Positions 40,050-48,888 of a DNA stretch of 64,000 nt are shown here, piece by piece. Positions within the stretch are counted from its first letter, which is position 1. Each line of letters starts with the position of its first letter. The notes beneath the pieces were generated by a model. The model searched no databases. It saw nothing but the letters and a program-made list of their open reading frames with translations, and was not told the DNA's origin. The position numbers were made by a program, and so were the translations under genes. The stretch comes from Streptomyces sp. NL15-2K (GTDB taxonomy: Bacteria > Actinomycetota > Actinomycetes > Streptomycetales > Streptomycetaceae): contig NZ_CP130630.1 of the NCBI RefSeq assembly GCF_030551255.1, positions 5,561,501 through 5,625,500 on the forward strand, given 5' to 3'.

Positions 40050-42395
40050 TCAGGAGCCGTCGGTGACAGTCACAGTGCCGGTCAGGGCGAGGGCGGCGCC
40101 GGTACCGTCCTCCGGGCCCGCCGTGAGCTGCCAGGTGTACGTGCCGGCGGCCACGGGCGTGCCGTCGGCGAGCGTGCCGTCCCAGCGGGCCGTCAGGGCG
40201 GCGCCGAGGGCGGTGGCGTCGAGCGTGCGCACGATCTTCTTCTTGTCCTTGATCACCAGCTGGGCGCCGGCCGCCGGCTTGGACAGCCGCCACACCGGGT
40301 TCCAGGTGGCGCCGGCCGACCGGGCGTAGCCGGTGTCCACCGAAGTGGCGGTCGCCGTGAGCGGCTCGGTGGGGACGCCCGTGGGGACGACGTGCGCCGT
40401 CCCGGACGCGTCCAGCCAGGCCACACCGCCGCCGAACTTGTCCACGTCGTGGTTCTTCCAGTTGGAGACCGCGGGCAGGTCCGTCAGCGGCCGGGGCGCG
40501 GCGGCCGTACCCGTGTGGAAGTCGGTGAGCCGCAGCTGGGCCGCGGTCGTGTCGTGGTTGACGACGAAGCCGTCGCCGAGCTCGCCGCGCTCGGGCAGGG
40601 TGATGTTCGCGCCGGTCTTCAGGTCGTACACGCCGAACGGGGTGGACTCGTCGCCGCCGACGATGTCCTGGCCCAGGCAGTCCCAGTACACCCAGCGTCC
40701 GACGGCCTGGATGTCGCGGATCACGCAGGAGGCGCCCACGGAGTACGAGGTGACCGTGCCGGTCGCCAGGTCGCGCGCCTCGATCCGTCCCCCCGTACCG
40801 TCCGTGGTCCACAGCTCGGAACCCCACAGCGCCGCCGCCGGGGTGCTGAGCCGCTGCACCACCGTCCCGCCGCCGGGCGCCTCGAAGTCGACGACCACTC
40901 GCTCGTCTCCGCCGCCGTACACCGCGTACCGCCCGGCGGCGTCGCGCAGACCGCGGCCGGAGGTCGACGGGGCGGCGCGGTCGAAGGGCACGACCTCGGT
41001 GCGGGCGCCGGCCGCGGTGGCGCGGACGAGGACGTCCCGCTGGGTGGCCTCGTCGTACCGGACGTGCACGACGGACCCGTCCCCGCCGCCCAGCGGCTGG
41101 CCGTAACTGTCACCGAGGGGAGCGGTGGTGACCTGGGAGCGCTCGCCCGCCGACGGCGTCCCGGTGAGCGTCACCTTCCGCGTCTGGTAGGCGGGGCGCG
41201 GCGCGCTGTCCTCCTCCTTGGTGACCAACTGGCCGCCGGCGAGCGCGATCCCGCGCACCGTGGCCGGGACGGCGGGCACCGCGGAGAGCGTACGCAGCGT
41301 CAGGCCGCCGTCCGCCGCCACCTCGATCCGGCGCACCGCCCAGTCACCGGCGCCCGCGCCCCCGACCGCGATCGCCCCGCCGCCCGGGATCTGCGCCAGG
41401 TCGCCCTGCGCGGCGGCCAGCAGGGTGACCGGCGAACCGCCGCCGAGCGGAGTGGCCTTGAGCGGGCTGCCCTGACGCAGCGGCGGGTTCTGCACGGTGG
41501 CGGGCTTGAGCCGCTCGCTCGTGAGCAGCCAGTCGCCGGCCAGCCCGACGACGCTGGTGCCCTCGTCGGAAGTCGGTACGGCCACGGAGGTCTGCGCCCC
41601 GGCGGGGTCGTCGCGGCGGACCACCCGGGCCTGGGTCATGCCCGCCTGGTACCAGGCGATGTGGGTGGGCGAGACGGCCGCCTGGATGTTCCAGGACTGG
41701 TCGACGGCGACGCGGGAGGAGACGGGTGTGAGAGCGCCCGTGGCGAGGTCGAGGATCCCGAGCGTGCGCCCGTGGATGAACCGCACGACGGCCAGCTGCC
41801 CGTCGCCGGCCACGACCGGGTACCGGTCGAACCGCTCCCCCTCCGGCGGGTCGACCGGCGTGTCGACGGTCACGCCGTCCTGGACGCGGAGGATGTGCAG
41901 CTTGTCCGCCTGCCACACGTCGTTGAACGAGATCGTCAGCACGGTCGTCCCGAACGAGCCGACGGTGGACTGCCCTTCGGGCACGGTCAGCGACGTCGAC
42001 TCCCCGGTCGCCGGGTCCCTCAGCTGCACGACCCCGCTCGCGCCGATGGGCACGGGCAGGATGTCCGTGCCGGCGCCGTAGTAGCCCTGCTGGTCCGGCA
42101 GTGTGCCGGTGAAGTTCTCGACGGTCCGCTCGGTGCCGTCGTAACCGCGCCACTGATACGACGCCGTGGAGCCGTCGGTCGTTTCCCGTCTGTGCAGGTA
42201 GCCGTTGTCTCCGGCCGCATACAGTACGTCCTCCACCGGCTCGTATCTCGCCGGTGCCGTCAGCACGAGCTCCGCCGGCCCGGTGTCCTCCGCATGGGCG
42301 ATCGGGGGCCCCGCGAGAACCGGTACGGCGGCGACCGTGAGGACGAGGGCGAGACGACGGGAAAAATCGGGCACGCGTTCGAATTTGATGTTCAC
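40050..42395 (-). CDS. Large secreted beta-propeller protein with FlgD-Ig C terminus
   Basis: 781 residues. Signal peptide (RRLALVLTVAAVPVLAGPPI, cleavage AHA). A long series of beta-propeller-like blades follows (ILDLATGALTPVS, VYDLKTGANITLPE). The last 95 residues are a FlgD-type Ig domain (NPVWRLSKPAAGAQLVIKD, ARWDGTLADGTPVAAGTYTW). Streptomycetes have families of such surface or secreted proteins with unknown function. The frame runs to 42575, but the signal peptide sets the start at GTG 42395. Convergent with the lyase gene. Confidence 0.8.
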   Translation of the reverse strand: MNIKFERVPDFSRRLALVLTVAAVPVLAGPPIAHAEDTGPAELVLTAPARYEPVEDVLYAAGDNGYLHRRETTDGSTASYQWRGYDGTERTVENFTGTLPDQQGYYGAGTDILPVPIGASGVVQLRDPATGESTSLTVPEGQSTVGSFGTTVLTISFNDVWQADKLHILRVQDGVTVDTPVDPPEGERFDRYPVVAGDGQLAVVRFIHGRTLGILDLATGALTPVSSRVAVDQSWNIQAAVSPTHIAWYQAGMTQARVVRRDDPAGAQTSVAVPTSDEGTSVVGLAGDWLLTSERLKPATVQNPPLRQGSPLKATPLGGGSPVTLLAAAQGDLAQIPGGGAIAVGGAGAGDWAVRRIEVAADGGLTLRTLSAVPAVPATVRGIALAGGQLVTKEEDSAPRPAYQTRKVTLTGTPSAGERSQVTTAPLGDSYGQPLGGGDGSVVHVRYDEATQRDVLVRATAAGARTEVVPFDRAAPSTSGRGLRDAAGRYAVYGGGDERVVVDFEAPGGGTVVQRLSTPAAALWGSELWTTDGTGGRIEARDLATGTVTSYSVGASCVIRDIQAVGRWVYWDCLGQDIVGGDESTPFGVYDLKTGANITLPERGELGDGFVVNHDTTAAQLRLTDFHTGTAAAPRPLTDLPAVSNWKNHDVDKFGGGVAWLDASGTAHVVPTGVPTEPLTATATSVDTGYARSAGATWNPVWRLSKPAAGAQLVIKDKKKIVRTLDATALGAALTARWDGTLADGTPVAAGTYTWQLTAGPEDGTGAALALTGTVTVTDGS

Positions 42396-42533
42396 GTGAA
42401 TCCCAGCGCACTGTGGGGCTGGAACGTCACAGGTGCCCAACCAGGGTGCAGGGGGCGTGAGTTGCTGCTGCTGTCCGTGGCTGCAGGGGCTTGGCTGCCC
42501 GGCTCCCGAGGGCATCCCGGCCGCCACGGCCGA

Positions 42534-42539
42534 TAGAGT
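42534..42539 (+). promoter_or_regulatory. Candidate -10 of the riboswitch transcript
   Basis: TAGAGT lies six bases before the start of the ZTP aptamer, which places transcription initiation at about the first aptamer base. No clear -35 is visible. Confidence 0.4.
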
Positions 42540-42545
42540 TGAACC

Positions 42546-42624
42546 CGGCCGCGACTGGCGCGGGTGGACAACCACCGGGGAGCGGCCGCGTCTGTTCCGA
42601 TGAGAGCGTCGACCGCCTGGGCGT
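42546..42624 (+). ncRNA. ZTP (pfl) riboswitch
   Basis: The leader contains the two conserved parts of the pfl motif: CGCGACTGGCG...GGTGGACAACCACCGGGGAG closed by CGGCCGC/GCGGCCG, and downstream GACCGCCTGGGC, separated by a variable loop. Known ZTP/ZMP aptamers bind these folate-stress alarmones and switch on purine and one-carbon genes. Its place right before an AICAR transformylase gene fits, since ZMP is that enzyme's substrate. The downstream sequence has GGAGG rather than a U-rich terminator, suggesting control at translation. Confidence 0.88.
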
Positions 42625-42659
42625 CTCCGTCAGCGATGTTCCGCTGAGGAGGCCATGAC

Positions 42660-43814
42660 GTGAAGCTGCGCTACGGAATCAACCCGCAACAGGAAGCCGC
42701 GCACGCCGCACCGGTGACGCCCGACAGGTGGCCGGTCCGGCTACTGCACGGGGAACCGTCGTTCATCAACATGCTGGACGCGCTGAACGGATGGCAGCTC
42801 GTACACGAAGCCGGCCAGGCACTGGGCAGGCCGGCGGCTGCTTCCTTCAAGCACGTCTCGCCCGCGGGTGCGGCCGTCTCCGGGGCCATCGATGAGGTCA
42901 CCGCGGAGCTCTACGGAGTCGCCGACGGGGAGGTCGGCGCGTTGGCCAGTGCCTACCTCCGGGCCCGGGACGCCGATCCGAAATCCTCCTACGGCGACTT
43001 TGCCGCCGTCTCTCATCCGGTCGATGCCGAACTCGCCGAGCTGCTGACCGGCATGGTCTGCGACGGCATCGTCGCTCCCGGCTACGCGCCGGGCACCATC
43101 GAACGGCTCAGCAAGAAGAAGAACGGCCGTTTCCTGATCATGGAGGCGGACGACAGCTTCGTGTCTCCGCGCGAGGAAGCGCGGGAGGTCTTCGGCCTGC
43201 GCCTGACCCAACAGCATGATGAGGTGGTGCTGTCTTCCACCCTGCTGCGCGTCGTGGACGACGGCCTCCCTGACACGGCCGTGGCGGACCTGCTGCTGGG
43301 GCTGGCAGTCCTGCGCTACACCCAGTCAAATTCCGTGTGCTACCTGCGGGACGGCATGACGCTGGGAATCGGCGCCGGCCAGCAGTCCCGGGTCGACTGC
43401 ACCCGTCTGGCCGGTGCCAAGGTCGACACCTGGTGGCTGCGGCGACACCCCAGCGTCCGCGCGCTGTCCTTCCGCCCCGGCATCCGGCGCCAGGACCGGA
43501 TCAACTGGCAGATCCGCTTCATCGAAGGCGACCTCACGCCGGACGAGGCCAGGCACCTGGAGGAGGTGCTCGTCACACCGGCAGGGGAGCTCACCGCGGA
43601 CGAGCGCGCTCAATGGATTCAATGCCTCGACCGGGTGGCTTTCGCCTCCGATGGCGCCCTGCCGTTCCGCGACAACGTCGACCATGCCCACCGCCACGGC
43701 GTTCAGTACATTGCGGAGCCGGGAGGATCCATCAGATCCGACGAGGTCGAGGAAGCCTGCCGCGAGCACGGGATCACGCTGGCACGCACCGGGCTGAGGC
43801 TGTTCCACCACTGA
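42660..43814 (+). CDS. Stand-alone AICAR transformylase (PurH C-terminal domain type)
   Basis: 384 residues. It formylates AICAR with 10-formyl-THF to give FAICAR. Signatures: LRYGINPQQ, SFKHVSPAGAAV (the catalytic Lys-His pair), RYTQSNSVCYLRDG, IGIGAGQQSRVDCT in the form LGIGAGQQSR, and FPFRDNVD-like ALPFRDNVDHAH. The N-terminal IMP cyclohydrolase domain of bifunctional PurH is absent, and the length matches the transformylase part alone. GTG start 14 bases after GAGGAGG. Controlled by the ZTP riboswitch upstream. A complete purH is expected elsewhere in the genome, making this a stress-induced auxiliary enzyme (inference). Confidence 0.9.
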   Translation: MKLRYGINPQQEAAHAAPVTPDRWPVRLLHGEPSFINMLDALNGWQLVHEAGQALGRPAAASFKHVSPAGAAVSGAIDEVTAELYGVADGEVGALASAYLRARDADPKSSYGDFAAVSHPVDAELAELLTGMVCDGIVAPGYAPGTIERLSKKKNGRFLIMEADDSFVSPREEAREVFGLRLTQQHDEVVLSSTLLRVVDDGLPDTAVADLLLGLAVLRYTQSNSVCYLRDGMTLGIGAGQQSRVDCTRLAGAKVDTWWLRRHPSVRALSFRPGIRRQDRINWQIRFIEGDLTPDEARHLEEVLVTPAGELTADERAQWIQCLDRVAFASDGALPFRDNVDHAHRHGVQYIAEPGGSIRSDEVEEACREHGITLARTGLRLFHH

Positions 43815-43952
43815 CGGTCATTCCGAACGCGAGAATCGATCCCCGGGCCGGGTGGCAGCTCTCCCAGCCCTGCGGCCCGGAAGCGAGATTTCAAGCCCTC
43901 GCCAGACGAGCGGTCAGCCGTCTTTGTGTTGTGCCACGCTCGGCACAGACGG

Positions 43953-44723
43953 CTAAGATTCTGCGGGCATGCTGTCCACCTGTGCGCCCCTGGTCCACAG
44001 TTCCTCGGCGTGTTCTGCGAACCGGTCGAACATCCCGCTGTTGTCGTGCTTCCGAAGGTGCAGGAGTGGCGAGTCGTGACCGACCAGCCGCGCGAGATGC
44101 GGAGTGACCAACGCTTCATTGTCGAAGCGGAACACTGACAGAGACACATGGTTCACTGCATCATCCGGTGCAGAGAAGCGCGTCTCCAGTCCCTCATACA
44201 CGCCCAGCTTGCCGAGATGCTCAAGGGTGATGCGGATACGCGTGGACACCGAGAGCGCAACGTCTTCGATTGTTTCGCGCTTGCGGGTCACCTCTCCGTT
44301 CGGGTCGCCGAGCAGGAATCGCACGCGACAACCGGCATCCAGTTTCTTGCGCAGTGTCTCAACGAAAGCAGGCTGGTCGAGCCACAGAAAGTAGTTCGTG
44401 TATCCGGCGAAGAACAATTCTTCCGTGGCATCGGCAACCAACTCGCCCCACACGGTGGAAGGGCACGCAGACCTATAGGGGTAGGAGTGGATGATCTCCC
44501 GGTCACCACCGGTCTTGATTCGATCCTTTACCACTTTCGGCCAGATCATGTCTTCGTCAACTCCCAACGCCTTGCAGGCGTCTTCCCGGTTTCTGGCGTG
44601 TGGGATGAGTTCCGGGTCCGCAACCCATCGTTCAACGGTCTTTCCGGAGACGCCCACACGAGCCGCGAGTTGCCGTGGCGATAAACCGGCTGTCTGCATA
44701 GCTGATCTGAGCGCCGTATTCAA
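43953..44723 (-). CDS. HTH (XRE) regulator with C-terminal phospholipase-D-like domain
   Basis: 256 residues. HTH at about 12-42 (SPRQLAARVGVSGKTVERWV). Residues about 85-240 form an alpha/beta domain (ELVADATEELFFAGYTNYFL, GCRVRFLLGDPNG, VSLSVFRFDNEALVTPHLA) like the DUF5919/PLD-like domain attached to XRE regulators in actinomycetes; HKD motifs are absent, so it is a ligand-binding rather than catalytic domain. TTG start at 44723 after GGGGGAAG. Lower GC than its surroundings. Divergent from the microprotein operon, with a palindrome between. Confidence 0.75.
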   Translation of the reverse strand: MNTALRSAMQTAGLSPRQLAARVGVSGKTVERWVADPELIPHARNREDACKALGVDEDMIWPKVVKDRIKTGGDREIIHSYPYRSACPSTVWGELVADATEELFFAGYTNYFLWLDQPAFVETLRKKLDAGCRVRFLLGDPNGEVTRKRETIEDVALSVSTRIRITLEHLGKLGVYEGLETRFSAPDDAVNHVSLSVFRFDNEALVTPHLARLVGHDSPLLHLRKHDNSGMFDRFAEHAEELWTRGAQVDSMPAES

Positions 44724-44800
44724 GGCTTCCCCCAGGGACGTTTGGGCGTTCTTCCACCGTACCGCCGAGGCGTTCCAACTGTCGCTGCGTCACGGCAAAT

Positions 44801-44818
44801 ACGTCCCATATGGGGCGT
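44801..44818. promoter_or_regulatory. Palindrome between the HTH gene and the microprotein operon
   Basis: ACGTCCCATATGGGGCGT: a perfect CCCATATGGG core with matching ACG/CGT outer arms and one unpaired position on each side. Lying in the 174-base divergent intergenic region, it is the best candidate operator for the HTH regulator. Confidence 0.55.
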
Positions 44819-44897
44819 CAACGTGGTCGGACGCAAGCACCCCCGCGACCGTGCGACCGGTCCGGGGGCATGGCCGACGCTGCGAAGGAGCGCCAAC

Positions 44898-45203
44898 ATG
44901 CGATTCGTACCACACGCACTCGAACGGGTGAGAGCCCTCCTGTTCGGGACACGGAAATCCGACGGGCACACGCCCCCCGACCAGCGCACACAGGCGCCCG
45001 TGTATGCGATGCAGCCGTCGCCGGAGATGTGGGGCGCCGTGCTTGCGCTCGCGCGTCTGCGCCGCGCCGGACGGGTCCCCGCCCCGCTCGATGACCAGCA
45101 CGGCCAGGACGCGACACACCCCCTCGTCCGGGCCTACGTCCTCCGACCCGACGAACGCCGACGTGCCCCGTACGCATGGCAGTTGACGGAGGTGAACCGA
45201 TGA
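44898..45203 (+). CDS. Small protein, first gene of overlapping operon
   Basis: 101 residues, hydrophilic and Arg-rich: MRFVPHALERVRALLFGTRK, then a linker, PEMWGAVLALARLRRAGRVP and a C-terminal DERRRAPYAWQLTEVNR. Similar short proteins starting MRFVPHALE occur beside XRE genes in streptomycetes (recalled, not searched). AAGGAG lies nine bases before the ATG. Its stop overlaps the next start as ATGA. Function unknown. Confidence 0.65.
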   Translation: MRFVPHALERVRALLFGTRKSDGHTPPDQRTQAPVYAMQPSPEMWGAVLALARLRRAGRVPAPLDDQHGQDATHPLVRAYVLRPDERRRAPYAWQLTEVNR

Positions 45204-45391
45204 ACGAAGCCAAGGTCGAGTCACGCGTGCGGACTGCCGAACTGCCGATGCTGCGCGCTTACCGCCTGTGGTTCGAGCACACCCGCAAGCGCGAGGGCTG
45301 CAAGGGCGTCCCCAAGGCGCAGGAAGGCTGCGAGTCGGGGCGGGAACTGTGGGGCGCGTACCGCCTCGCGCGCGTCGGAGGGACGTCATGA
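45200..45391 (+). CDS. Small protein, second gene of overlapping operon
   Basis: 63 residues: two helices (VRTAELPMLRAYRLWFEHTR and SGRELWGAYRLARVGG) joined by a Cys-containing loop with EGCKGV and EGCESG. Start GGAGGTG...ATGA overlapping the previous stop; its own stop overlaps the next start in the same way. Function unknown; the pair of Cys could bind metal or form a disulphide. Confidence 0.65.
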   Translation: MNEAKVESRVRTAELPMLRAYRLWFEHTRKREGCKGVPKAQEGCESGRELWGAYRLARVGGTS

Positions 45392-45672
45392 CCTGGGAGA
45401 TCAAGCGCACCCCGAGGAGCTGTGTGCACCGCACCGACGATGACCACATTGCCGTTCCCCTGCGGGTGTCTCGGAATGGGCACCACTCGACAGATGCTGA
45501 GCCGAACTTGACCCTGGCCGACGCTGAGCACCTGCACGCGGCGCTGTGCCGCGCCCTCGACGACCAACCGGCGCCCCCGAACGCGCCGGAGTGCCGCAGC
45601 GGCGCAGGCACTGTCGACGCGCTGAGTTCCAAGGTGGCCGAAGCGAACGGGCGCAGCAGGAGATCGCTATGA
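45388..45672 (+). CDS. Small protein, third gene of overlapping operon
   Basis: 94 residues. N-terminal beta-rich segment (MTWEIKRTPRSCVHRTDDDH, IAVPLRVSRNG) and an amphipathic helix (LTLADAEHLHAALCRALDD), then a polar tail. GGAGG lies seven bases before ATG, which overlaps the preceding stop. The stop again overlaps the next ATG. No family recognised. Confidence 0.65.
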   Translation: MTWEIKRTPRSCVHRTDDDHIAVPLRVSRNGHHSTDAEPNLTLADAEHLHAALCRALDDQPAPPNAPECRSGAGTVDALSSKVAEANGRSRRSL

Positions 45673-45758
45673 CGCGTTCGATCATCAAGGCTGCTGAATG
45701 GACGCTGGGGCCGGCAGAGGGCAACCCCTACCGTGAGATCGACACCCAGGGCGCCTGA
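45669..45758 (+). CDS. 29-residue peptide, fourth gene of overlapping operon
   Basis: The frame ATG 45669 to TGA 45758 reads MTRSIIKAAEWTLGPAEGNP and YREIDTQGA. It begins with the same ATGA overlap as the two genes before it and has AGGAGA seven bases upstream, which argues that it is translated. Too short for a fold; it could be a regulator, a leader-type peptide or a signalling peptide. Whether it is truncated cannot be told. Confidence 0.55.
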   Translation: MTRSIIKAAEWTLGPAEGNPYREIDTQGA

Positions 45759-45921
45759 GCGCGCCTGCACGACCTGCATCCCCCGATGGCTGCCGCTTCC
45801 GGGGGGTGGCGTCCCGCCGCGTGGTGTAGCCATCCGGACTGCCGGACTCCGGGCGACTGCCCGAGGCCACCACCCCGGGTCACGACGCGATCTGCGCGGA
45901 GGCCCGGACGCTCACCCAGTG

Positions 45922-45997
45922 ATTGGCAGATCTGTTCCACCGGCACGGCCACCTCACCTGGGGTTTTCCTTCGCGGGGGTGGAACAGATCTGCCAAT
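45922..45997. repeat. 20-bp perfect inverted repeat with 36-base loop
   Basis: ATTGGCAGATCTGTTCCACC (45922-45941) is exactly inverted at 45978-45997. The loop is unremarkable. This may be the ends of a decayed miniature element or a transcription terminator of the microprotein operon, 164 bases past its last gene; there is no U-tract. Confidence 0.7.
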
Positions 45998-47027
45998 TTC
46001 CCCTCCATGACTTTCCGGGGCGCTGCGAGGCGCAAGGGCAGCAACGTGTGACCCCCGTACCGGCCCCCGATCCGGTACGGGCCAAGTCCCCAACTGTGCC
46101 TGTTGTCGGCTCAGTTGGGGGCACTCGTTGGGCGAGCCCCGTGCGATGCGGAGACCTGCCCTGGCAGTCGGCGACGAGTTGCCCTGCACGATCGGCTGTA
46201 CGGCCAGGCCCGGCTCGAACGTATGGGTGAGGAAGTTGACGCGCTTGGGCGTGGATTTCCACATCGGTGTACCGGTCGGTGAACTCCGGGCCGGTGAGTT
46301 CGTCGCGGGCCATCGCCTCGGCTTCGTCCTACAGCCACGACGTCAGTCGGAACAAATACGGGCACCTGCAGTACGGTGCCCGGGGCTACAAGGTCTCGTG
46401 GACGAAGTACCGGTCCAGCGGCAGCAGCTGCGACGGTGTGAAGGTCCGCAGCGGGAAGGCCATTCTGCCCACCAAGGAAGTCGGCTCGAAGTATTGGGAA
46501 ACCGCCTCATGACTTCATCGAGCGCCAGGGCGTGGCTGAGTCGAGCTGACCAAGCAGGCCCAGTCCGCTCTCGCCGCTGTTCACGACGGGCGGATGATCG
46601 AGTCCGGGGTGGAGCGGGTGACGGACGGTGTACACACCGAACCCTTCCTGAGCAAGGGGCAAACGTACCGGCTCAACGTGGTGTGTGTCGGCACGCGCAG
46701 CGCTCAGCTGGAGTTCGCCATCTTGGCCAGAAGACTCAAGTCACCCCCGCTTCGTACGACCCGGCCGGCCCACGCCACTGCCATCCGGCGGCTGGAGGTC
46801 AAGGCGCGTGGGGACGCCGCGGAGGGACGCGCCGCCTGACCCGGCCCCCGCGGCGGCCATCCGACGGACTTCCGAACTCGGGTGTGACCGTCCAGATCAG
46901 GGCTGATGATCCTGCAGGGCGTCTTCATCGCAGTGTTCGGAGTGCTGGGGGTCGCATGCTCGCCCCAGTCGCGTCATCACTGCGTTCAGCCCACACGGCG
47001 CACCGCGGCGAACCCCAGCCCCCCGCC
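45998..47027. other. About 1 kb without an intact gene; probable gene debris
   Basis: No frame here has a convincing start plus family signature. Two plus-strand pieces look like decayed secreted-protein genes. One is at 46306-46512 (HDVSRNKYGHLQYGARGYKV, two Lys/Ser-rich beta strands, one Cys). The other is at 46590-46735 (RMIESGVERVTDGVHTEPFL, then SKGQTYRLNVVCVGT), which resembles the C terminus of small streptomycete lipoproteins. They are in different frames, without signal peptides. The rest shows nothing. Confidence 0.4.
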
Positions 47028-48857
47028 CTACCCGATCCGCACCTCCGCCGACTCACTCACCTGATCGATCTCCGACACCCGCACCGTCACCTTCATCGTC
47101 CACTCCCCGGCGATGGGCAGGTTGAGCGCGCTCGTCCCCCAGTAGCCGCCCTGGTCGGTCAGTTCGGCGTCGATCGGGCCGATGTCCTGGGCCGGGAGCG
47201 TGAAGGAGAGGCGGATTTCGGGGACGGTGGACAGCAGGCCCTCGGAGTCGAAGACCACGGCCTGGACCGAGTTGTCGCCGGTGCGCCCGGGGTCGAGGGT
47301 GATCTGGACCTTGCCCTGGCCGCCGGGGGTGCCGGCGTCGAAGGGGACGGTGGTGACGGACGCGGCGGGCAGGCCGGTCGCCGGGGTCGCCGTCGCCGCC
47401 TCGGCCGCCGCGCGGCCGGGGAGTGTGCCGGTGAGGATCGTCGTGATCACCAACACCACTACGCCGACGCCGACTTCGGCGAGTACGGAGCGGCGCAGGC
47501 CGCGGCGGTACGGGTCGTTCGCGGAGGGGGCGACCGGGTCCTGCGGCGGCAGCGGCGGGCCCCCCACCGGCTCCGGCACCCGTTCCCGTACGACCGCCTC
47601 GGCGTCCACCGCCGCGTCCTCCGTCACCAGCCGTGCCGTCCACTGCCGTGAGAGCCACGCCGCCGCCAGCACGACCACCACCGCGGCCAGCTTGGCGAGC
47701 AGGAGCTTGCCGTACGAGGTGTCCGTGAACGCGGACAGGGAGCCGAGGCCCCGCCAGGACTGGTAGACGCCGGTCACGACGAGGACGCTCACGCAGGCGA
47801 AGGCGAGCCGGGAGAAGCGGGCGACCACGTCGGCGGGCATGGCGGACGGCGACCGGTACAGCGTGGTGAGCAGGGCCATCAGGCCGCCGAGCCACGCCGC
47901 CATCGCCAGGACGTGCAGCACGGAGGAGGTCATCGCCGCGGGCACCTGGATCCCGGCGGAGGCGTGCTCCCCGGCGGCCCAGGTCACCGCCAGGCCGACG
48001 GCGAGTGCGCCGCCCGCCGCGGACCAGGTGCGCGACCACGACGATCCTTGCCCCAGCAGTCGTACGAGGAGGAAGGCCGCCGGCGGCAGCAGGGCCAGCC
48101 GGGCCAGCAGCACCAGGCCCGGGCGGCTGGTCAGGGTGTCACCGAGGGCCGAGGTGTCGAAGGCGGCCGCCGGGCCGGTGCCCGTCTCGTAGGGGGCGCG
48201 CAGCAGGAGGAGCAGCAGTGTCGATCCGAGCAGCGTCCACCAGCCCGCCCACAGGGACCTGCGCAGCGGGGCGGTGTCCGGCGGGCGGCAGACGGTCACG
48301 AAGACGGCCGTGCCGATGAGCAGGGCGGCGGCGAGGTAGGCGAGGTAGCGGGCGATGTTGTAGAGGCTGGCGGTCGCCGGGTCCTCGACCGGGCCGGTGT
48401 CGACGGCCGGCGGTGTCGGGGAGGGTTTGCCGACGGAGAAGGTGAAGGCGCCGCCGACGGGGTGGCTGTCGGCCGACACCACGCGCCAGGCCACCACGTA
48501 GGTGCCCTCGGCGAGTTCGTCGGGCAGGGTCACCCGGGCCGTGTCGGAACCTTCCGGGGCGTGCCGCGCCTTGCCGAGGTCCAGCCGCCGGTTGTCGGGG
48601 TCCAGGACGCGGAAGGAGTCCTTCAGCAGGCCGACGGACTCCGTGAAGGTCAGGGTGATGTGGCGGGGCGCCGACTTGAGGACGGTTCCGTCCTCGGGGT
48701 CGGTGGCGCTGAGGGCGGCGTGGGCCGACGCCGGTCCCGCGCCGCCGAGGAGCAGGACCAGCAAGGTGCCCAGCAGCACCAGCCCTTGAAGTCGCCGACG
48801 CCCGCGCCGCCGGGGTCCGCTTCGTCGGCCTGCGCTGCGCTCAACGTCACACCCCAC
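47028..48857 (-). CDS. CopC-CopD fusion, copper resistance/uptake membrane protein
   Basis: 609 residues. Signal peptide ending ASA, then HAALSATDPEDGTVLKSAP, the CopC N terminus whose first His binds Cu(II); DSHPVGGAFTFSV closes the CopC domain (about 45-145). Eight or so membrane helices of a CopD domain follow (about 165-400), with conserved TWAAGEHAS, HVLAMAAWLGGLMALLT and YGKLLLAKLAAVVVVLAAAW. A further helix (VGVGVVVLVITTILTG) and a C-terminal extracytoplasmic beta domain end the chain. Probably brings copper across the membrane or supplies it to exported enzymes. Last gene of the iron-box operon or independent; the gap holds tandem repeats. Confidence 0.9.
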   Translation of the reverse strand: MGCDVERSAGRRSGPRRRGRRRLQGLVLLGTLLVLLLGGAGPASAHAALSATDPEDGTVLKSAPRHITLTFTESVGLLKDSFRVLDPDNRRLDLGKARHAPEGSDTARVTLPDELAEGTYVVAWRVVSADSHPVGGAFTFSVGKPSPTPPAVDTGPVEDPATASLYNIARYLAYLAAALLIGTAVFVTVCRPPDTAPLRRSLWAGWWTLLGSTLLLLLLRAPYETGTGPAAAFDTSALGDTLTSRPGLVLLARLALLPPAAFLLVRLLGQGSSWSRTWSAAGGALAVGLAVTWAAGEHASAGIQVPAAMTSSVLHVLAMAAWLGGLMALLTTLYRSPSAMPADVVARFSRLAFACVSVLVVTGVYQSWRGLGSLSAFTDTSYGKLLLAKLAAVVVVLAAAWLSRQWTARLVTEDAAVDAEAVVRERVPEPVGGPPLPPQDPVAPSANDPYRRGLRRSVLAEVGVGVVVLVITTILTGTLPGRAAAEAATATPATGLPAASVTTVPFDAGTPGGQGKVQITLDPGRTGDNSVQAVVFDSEGLLSTVPEIRLSFTLPAQDIGPIDAELTDQGGYWGTSALNLPIAGEWTMKVTVRVSEIDQVSESAEVRIG

Positions 48858-48888
48858 GTCAGTTCTCTCCGTCTTGTCTCTCCGCCTT

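Noticed and set aside
46267..46512. An 81-residue secreted protein gene
   Set aside because: No signal peptide and no ribosome site, and the start lies in unrelated sequence; kept only as possible debris.
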